A program made the position numbers and the translations under genes. Shown one piece after another: positions 61,817-64,000 of a DNA stretch of 64,000 nt. The stretch is from Flavobacterium hydatis (GTDB lineage Bacteria > Bacteroidota > Bacteroidia > Flavobacteriales > Flavobacteriaceae). Below the pieces are notes generated by a model. That model searched no databases, was not told the origin of the DNA, and saw nothing but the letters and a program-made list of their open reading frames with translations. How positions within the stretch are numbered: position 1 is the stretch's first letter; the number at the start of each line of letters is the position of its first letter. The stretch lies in assembly GCF_000737695.1 (NCBI RefSeq), contig NZ_JPRM01000008.1:1-64000 (forward strand). The letters run 5' to 3'.

Positions 61817-62893
61817 CTATTCTCTTTGATAAATCCTTAAATTATTTTCACTATCTAACACTCCCAATTGTTTATTATTGGCCTGTGGTACATCAGTAAA
61901 AAACAGATACTTTTTTTCTTCTAATGGAGCATCATACCATATGACTTCAAGTTTTTCTGTATCAAAAATACCAACCGCTCTATTGACGACTTCCCCTTTA
62001 TTTGAGCCAATAAAATAGAGTTTTTTATCTTCTGAATAGAATGCACTACGATTTATACGCCAGGATTGCTTTGGATTTTCTCCAAAATCTTTTTTTATTT
62101 CAATTTTAAAAGTGTCTAAATTCAACTCCCAGTAATATCTATACGATAAACTTTTAATAATTCCATTTTCATTATCTAAGTGAACATCCTTAACTAAAAA
62201 ATTAAAATTTTCGATAGAATCAGGAACTAAACCCAATTCTTTACAAAGATCAATTTCATGTAACAAATTTCCTTTTTCAATATCAATTCCTATAATTTTT
62301 CGATTTGTAACCAGTATCCAAACTATTTTTTTATTAATTCCAATAAACGATATTAATTCTGTTTGCAATTCATCTCCTTCATCATTTATGAAAACCTTTA
62401 AACTTGATATTGAGAAGTTCCATAGTTGTCTATTGTCAAGATTACTAAAACCTGAAATATCTTTATCCTTATTAAATCCTATTATTATTCTTTCATCTTG
62501 TAATAAAAAATTACAATTATCAAATTTTTCGATCGCTTGTAAAATTTCACCATTATAGATATTAAAGACACCTATTTTCCAATCAAAGCTGTTAGAATTA
62601 ATATTGTAAGAGTAATCATAACTAGCAAGTACCTTGTCATTGTCAAGAGTAAAAAGATAAGGTGAACAATTTAAGGTATGAATTATTCTATTTTCTAAAT
62701 TAAGCAATTGATATTCGCCTTGATTATTATGAAAAAATATAATATTATTCTTTTGCCAAAAAGATTGACATTCGATATCATTTATTAAAATTTGACTTTC
62801 GTTATTATACAATTTAGAACTTTTACAGTAGTAAAATTTTTTATCATATACTTTAACACTTTTCACAGAGTCAACAATGTTTATTATCTTCAT
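61817..62893 (-). CDS. Putative immunity protein with beta-propeller-like repeats
   Basis: A 358-residue cytosolic protein without signal peptide. It is built of short beta repeats with aromatic-rich strands (KFYYCKSSKLYNN, NIIFFHNNQGEYQLL, DEGDELQTELISFIG, SAFYSEDKKLYFIGS), suggesting a WD40/YWTD-type propeller. The ATG lies two bases after the toxin stop codon. Immunity genes typically sit directly downstream of toxin genes, so this is the natural candidate. No published immunity family matches by eye. Confidence 0.6.
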   Translation of the reverse strand: MKIINIVDSVKSVKVYDKKFYYCKSSKLYNNESQILINDIECQSFWQKNNIIFFHNNQGEYQLLNLENRIIHTLNCSPYLFTLDNDKVLASYDYSYNINSNSFDWKIGVFNIYNGEILQAIEKFDNCNFLLQDERIIIGFNKDKDISGFSNLDNRQLWNFSISSLKVFINDEGDELQTELISFIGINKKIVWILVTNRKIIGIDIEKGNLLHEIDLCKELGLVPDSIENFNFLVKDVHLDNENGIIKSLSYRYYWELNLDTFKIEIKKDFGENPKQSWRINRSAFYSEDKKLYFIGSNKGEVVNRAVGIFDTEKLEVIWYDAPLEEKKYLFFTDVPQANNKQLGVLDSENNLRIYQRE

Positions 62894-62895
62894 GA

Positions 62896-64000
62896 TTATT
62901 GTACACTTATAAATTTGAAAAGAGAATCATCTCCTTTATCAATCCAATTCTTAAATATTAATTTAGCATTCTGCTTTGTTAAATTTGGAAATTCTGACGA
63001 TTTCCACAATTTATCTTTCCAAGTTGAACTATTCCAGAATTCTTCAAACAGAGCATAATCATCTTTTTTAAAGACTCTCTGAAATTGCTCTTTTACAAAT
63101 TTTTCGGGGTCAGCTACACCATCATTTAAAAGTTTTGTCTTATTTCCAATATATTGAAAAAGTTCTCCACTTTTTATATATCCTTTTAATTGATTCAAAC
63201 TGCTTGTCCCTCCAAAAGATTCCCAACTACTTTTTGCGAAACTTTTAAATTCTATTAATTTTGTAACACCATCAAACAATTTTATATCAGCTTCAAATCG
63301 TTCTCCACTCAAATAGAAGCTTTCAAACTCTTGTACTTTGTTAGCAAAGGTTGCACCTTTATCTTTTAAATATTGCAACATAAATGCACCTCCATCTGCT
63401 TTATTGCTATGTGCGGCCATTTCGGTAAGTAATTTACTGAAACCATTTTTATCTTTATAATTTGTTATAGCAAAATCCAAATCATCAATAATTTCATCAA
63501 GATGTTTTATTCCTTTATTTGTTCCTTTTGTAGCACAAGTTCTGCATCTGGCTCCAGCAGCAGCTAATTTGTCATAAATTGTTTGAATTTTACTTAAATT
63601 ATCCTCTACATATTTAGAATTATTTTTAAGCATTTTTGCTGTTGCTTCAAGAATACTCTCATCTATGCGCATTTGAGGTCTATTTACTATAAATTTCCAC
63701 GCTTGTACAAGCTTAGTATTATCAATAAAATTCTTAAATAGTAGTGGTGCTTTTTCTAAGTCATCAATAAATAACCTTAGTTGATATACGTCACTAAAAG
63801 TATTGCTTTCTAGTAGCTTAACTAATTTTTCTCCATTTTGAGCTGTTTTTCCTAAAGCTGTTAATACTTTCTCCAGTCTTGAAGCATCAACGCCTAAATC
63901 AGTAAAACGTTTTAATAATTGCTCGTTTGCTGCTCCAAAAATTTGAGCAGAAATAGTAGCTGGATTTGCAGAACCTACGGATCCTGCTGAACCCATCAGT
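62896..64000 (-). CDS. Polymorphic toxin C-terminus, PD-(D/E)xK-like nuclease (partial)
   Basis: The last 366 codons of a protein whose 5' part lies beyond the window: the frame stays open to the edge, and the ATG at 63,996 is probably internal. After a Gly/Ser/Ala-rich stretch and helical region comes a CRTC motif (151-154 of the visible part). A likely nuclease core then follows: FEADIKLFDGVTKLIEFKS, with Asp237, Glu249 and Lys251 in D-x11-E-x-K spacing as in PD-(D/E)xK folds. This fits the C-terminal domain of contact-dependent or polymorphic toxins. Delivery mode cannot be told without the N-terminus. Confidence 0.7.
   Translation of the reverse strand, partial: LMGSAGSVGSANPATISAQIFGAANEQLLKRFTDLGVDASRLEKVLTALGKTAQNGEKLVKLLESNTFSDVYQLRLFIDDLEKAPLLFKNFIDNTKLVQAWKFIVNRPQMRIDESILEATAKMLKNNSKYVEDNLSKIQTIYDKLAAAGARCRTCATKGTNKGIKHLDEIIDDLDFAITNYKDKNGFSKLLTEMAAHSNKADGGAFMLQYLKDKGATFANKVQEFESFYLSGERFEADIKLFDGVTKLIEFKSFAKSSWESFGGTSSLNQLKGYIKSGELFQYIGNKTKLLNDGVADPEKFVKEQFQRVFKKDDYALFEEFWNSSTWKDKLWKSSEFPNLTKQNAKLIFKNWIDKGDDSLFKFISVQ

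Overview
The window is a chromosomal segment from a Bacteroidota bacterium, most likely a Flavobacterium or close relative. Evidence: AT-rich composition, Bacteroidota-type promoters (-7 TAnnTTTG), few Shine-Dalgarno sequences, an extended (1113-residue) SecA, Bacteroidota-type conjugation genes (TraE/F/G/I/J/K/M/N) and many signal-peptide or lipobox proteins. No rRNA, tRNA, CRISPR array, transposase or integrase was found.

Region 1 (1-29,904) is ordinary chromosome. It holds a MATE exporter, an LtaS-like membrane sulfatase, MeaB, an NAD(P)-binding protein with its Rrf2 regulator, an AEC/MFS transporter pair, a 1-Cys peroxiredoxin, a KefB-type antiporter, PurB, a fatty acid hydroxylase-like protein, a sirtuin, an APS kinase/sulfotransferase pair, a SpoU methyltransferase, SecA, a cobalamin adenosyltransferase, a LolD/MacB-like ATPase, an SDR with a zinc ribbon, an FKBP lipoprotein, a four-helix-bundle (IVP) protein and an ABC-F protein. 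Many gene ends carry families of degenerate word-like inverted repeats. In one case the repeat encodes the C-terminus of the MeaB protein.

Region 2 (about 30,011-42,960) is a conjugation-type island read entirely on the minus strand. It runs from a conserved inner-membrane gene through traE, traF, traG, three TraI/TerB-like paralogues, traJ, traK, a TraL-position gene, traM and traN, then two related cargo proteins, a winged-helix protein and an excisionase-like HTH protein. No relaxase, coupling ATPase, integrase, traA-C or traO-Q is visible, so this is a type IV channel without its own mobilisation module, or a decayed element.

Region 3 (about 43,000-50,900) is accessory. It contains a three-gene secreted-protein cassette with matching inverted ends, a lipoprotein, an unknown helical protein, an AraC regulator, a coupled lipoprotein/small membrane protein pair, and a divergent TPR-TM-AraC regulator behind a 25-bp palindrome.

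Region 4 (50,962-64,000, running off the right edge) is one long minus-strand operon. In order of transcription it encodes the C-terminal part of a large protein ending in a PD-(D/E)xK-like putative nuclease toxin domain, a cytoplasmic propeller-like putative immunity protein, a secreted protein, an IPT/BNR lipoprotein, a PKD lipoprotein, an outer-membrane-barrel-like protein and a 1.5-kaa surface protein. This is the best candidate in the window for a poorly described system: a toxin made together with a set of cell-surface partners.
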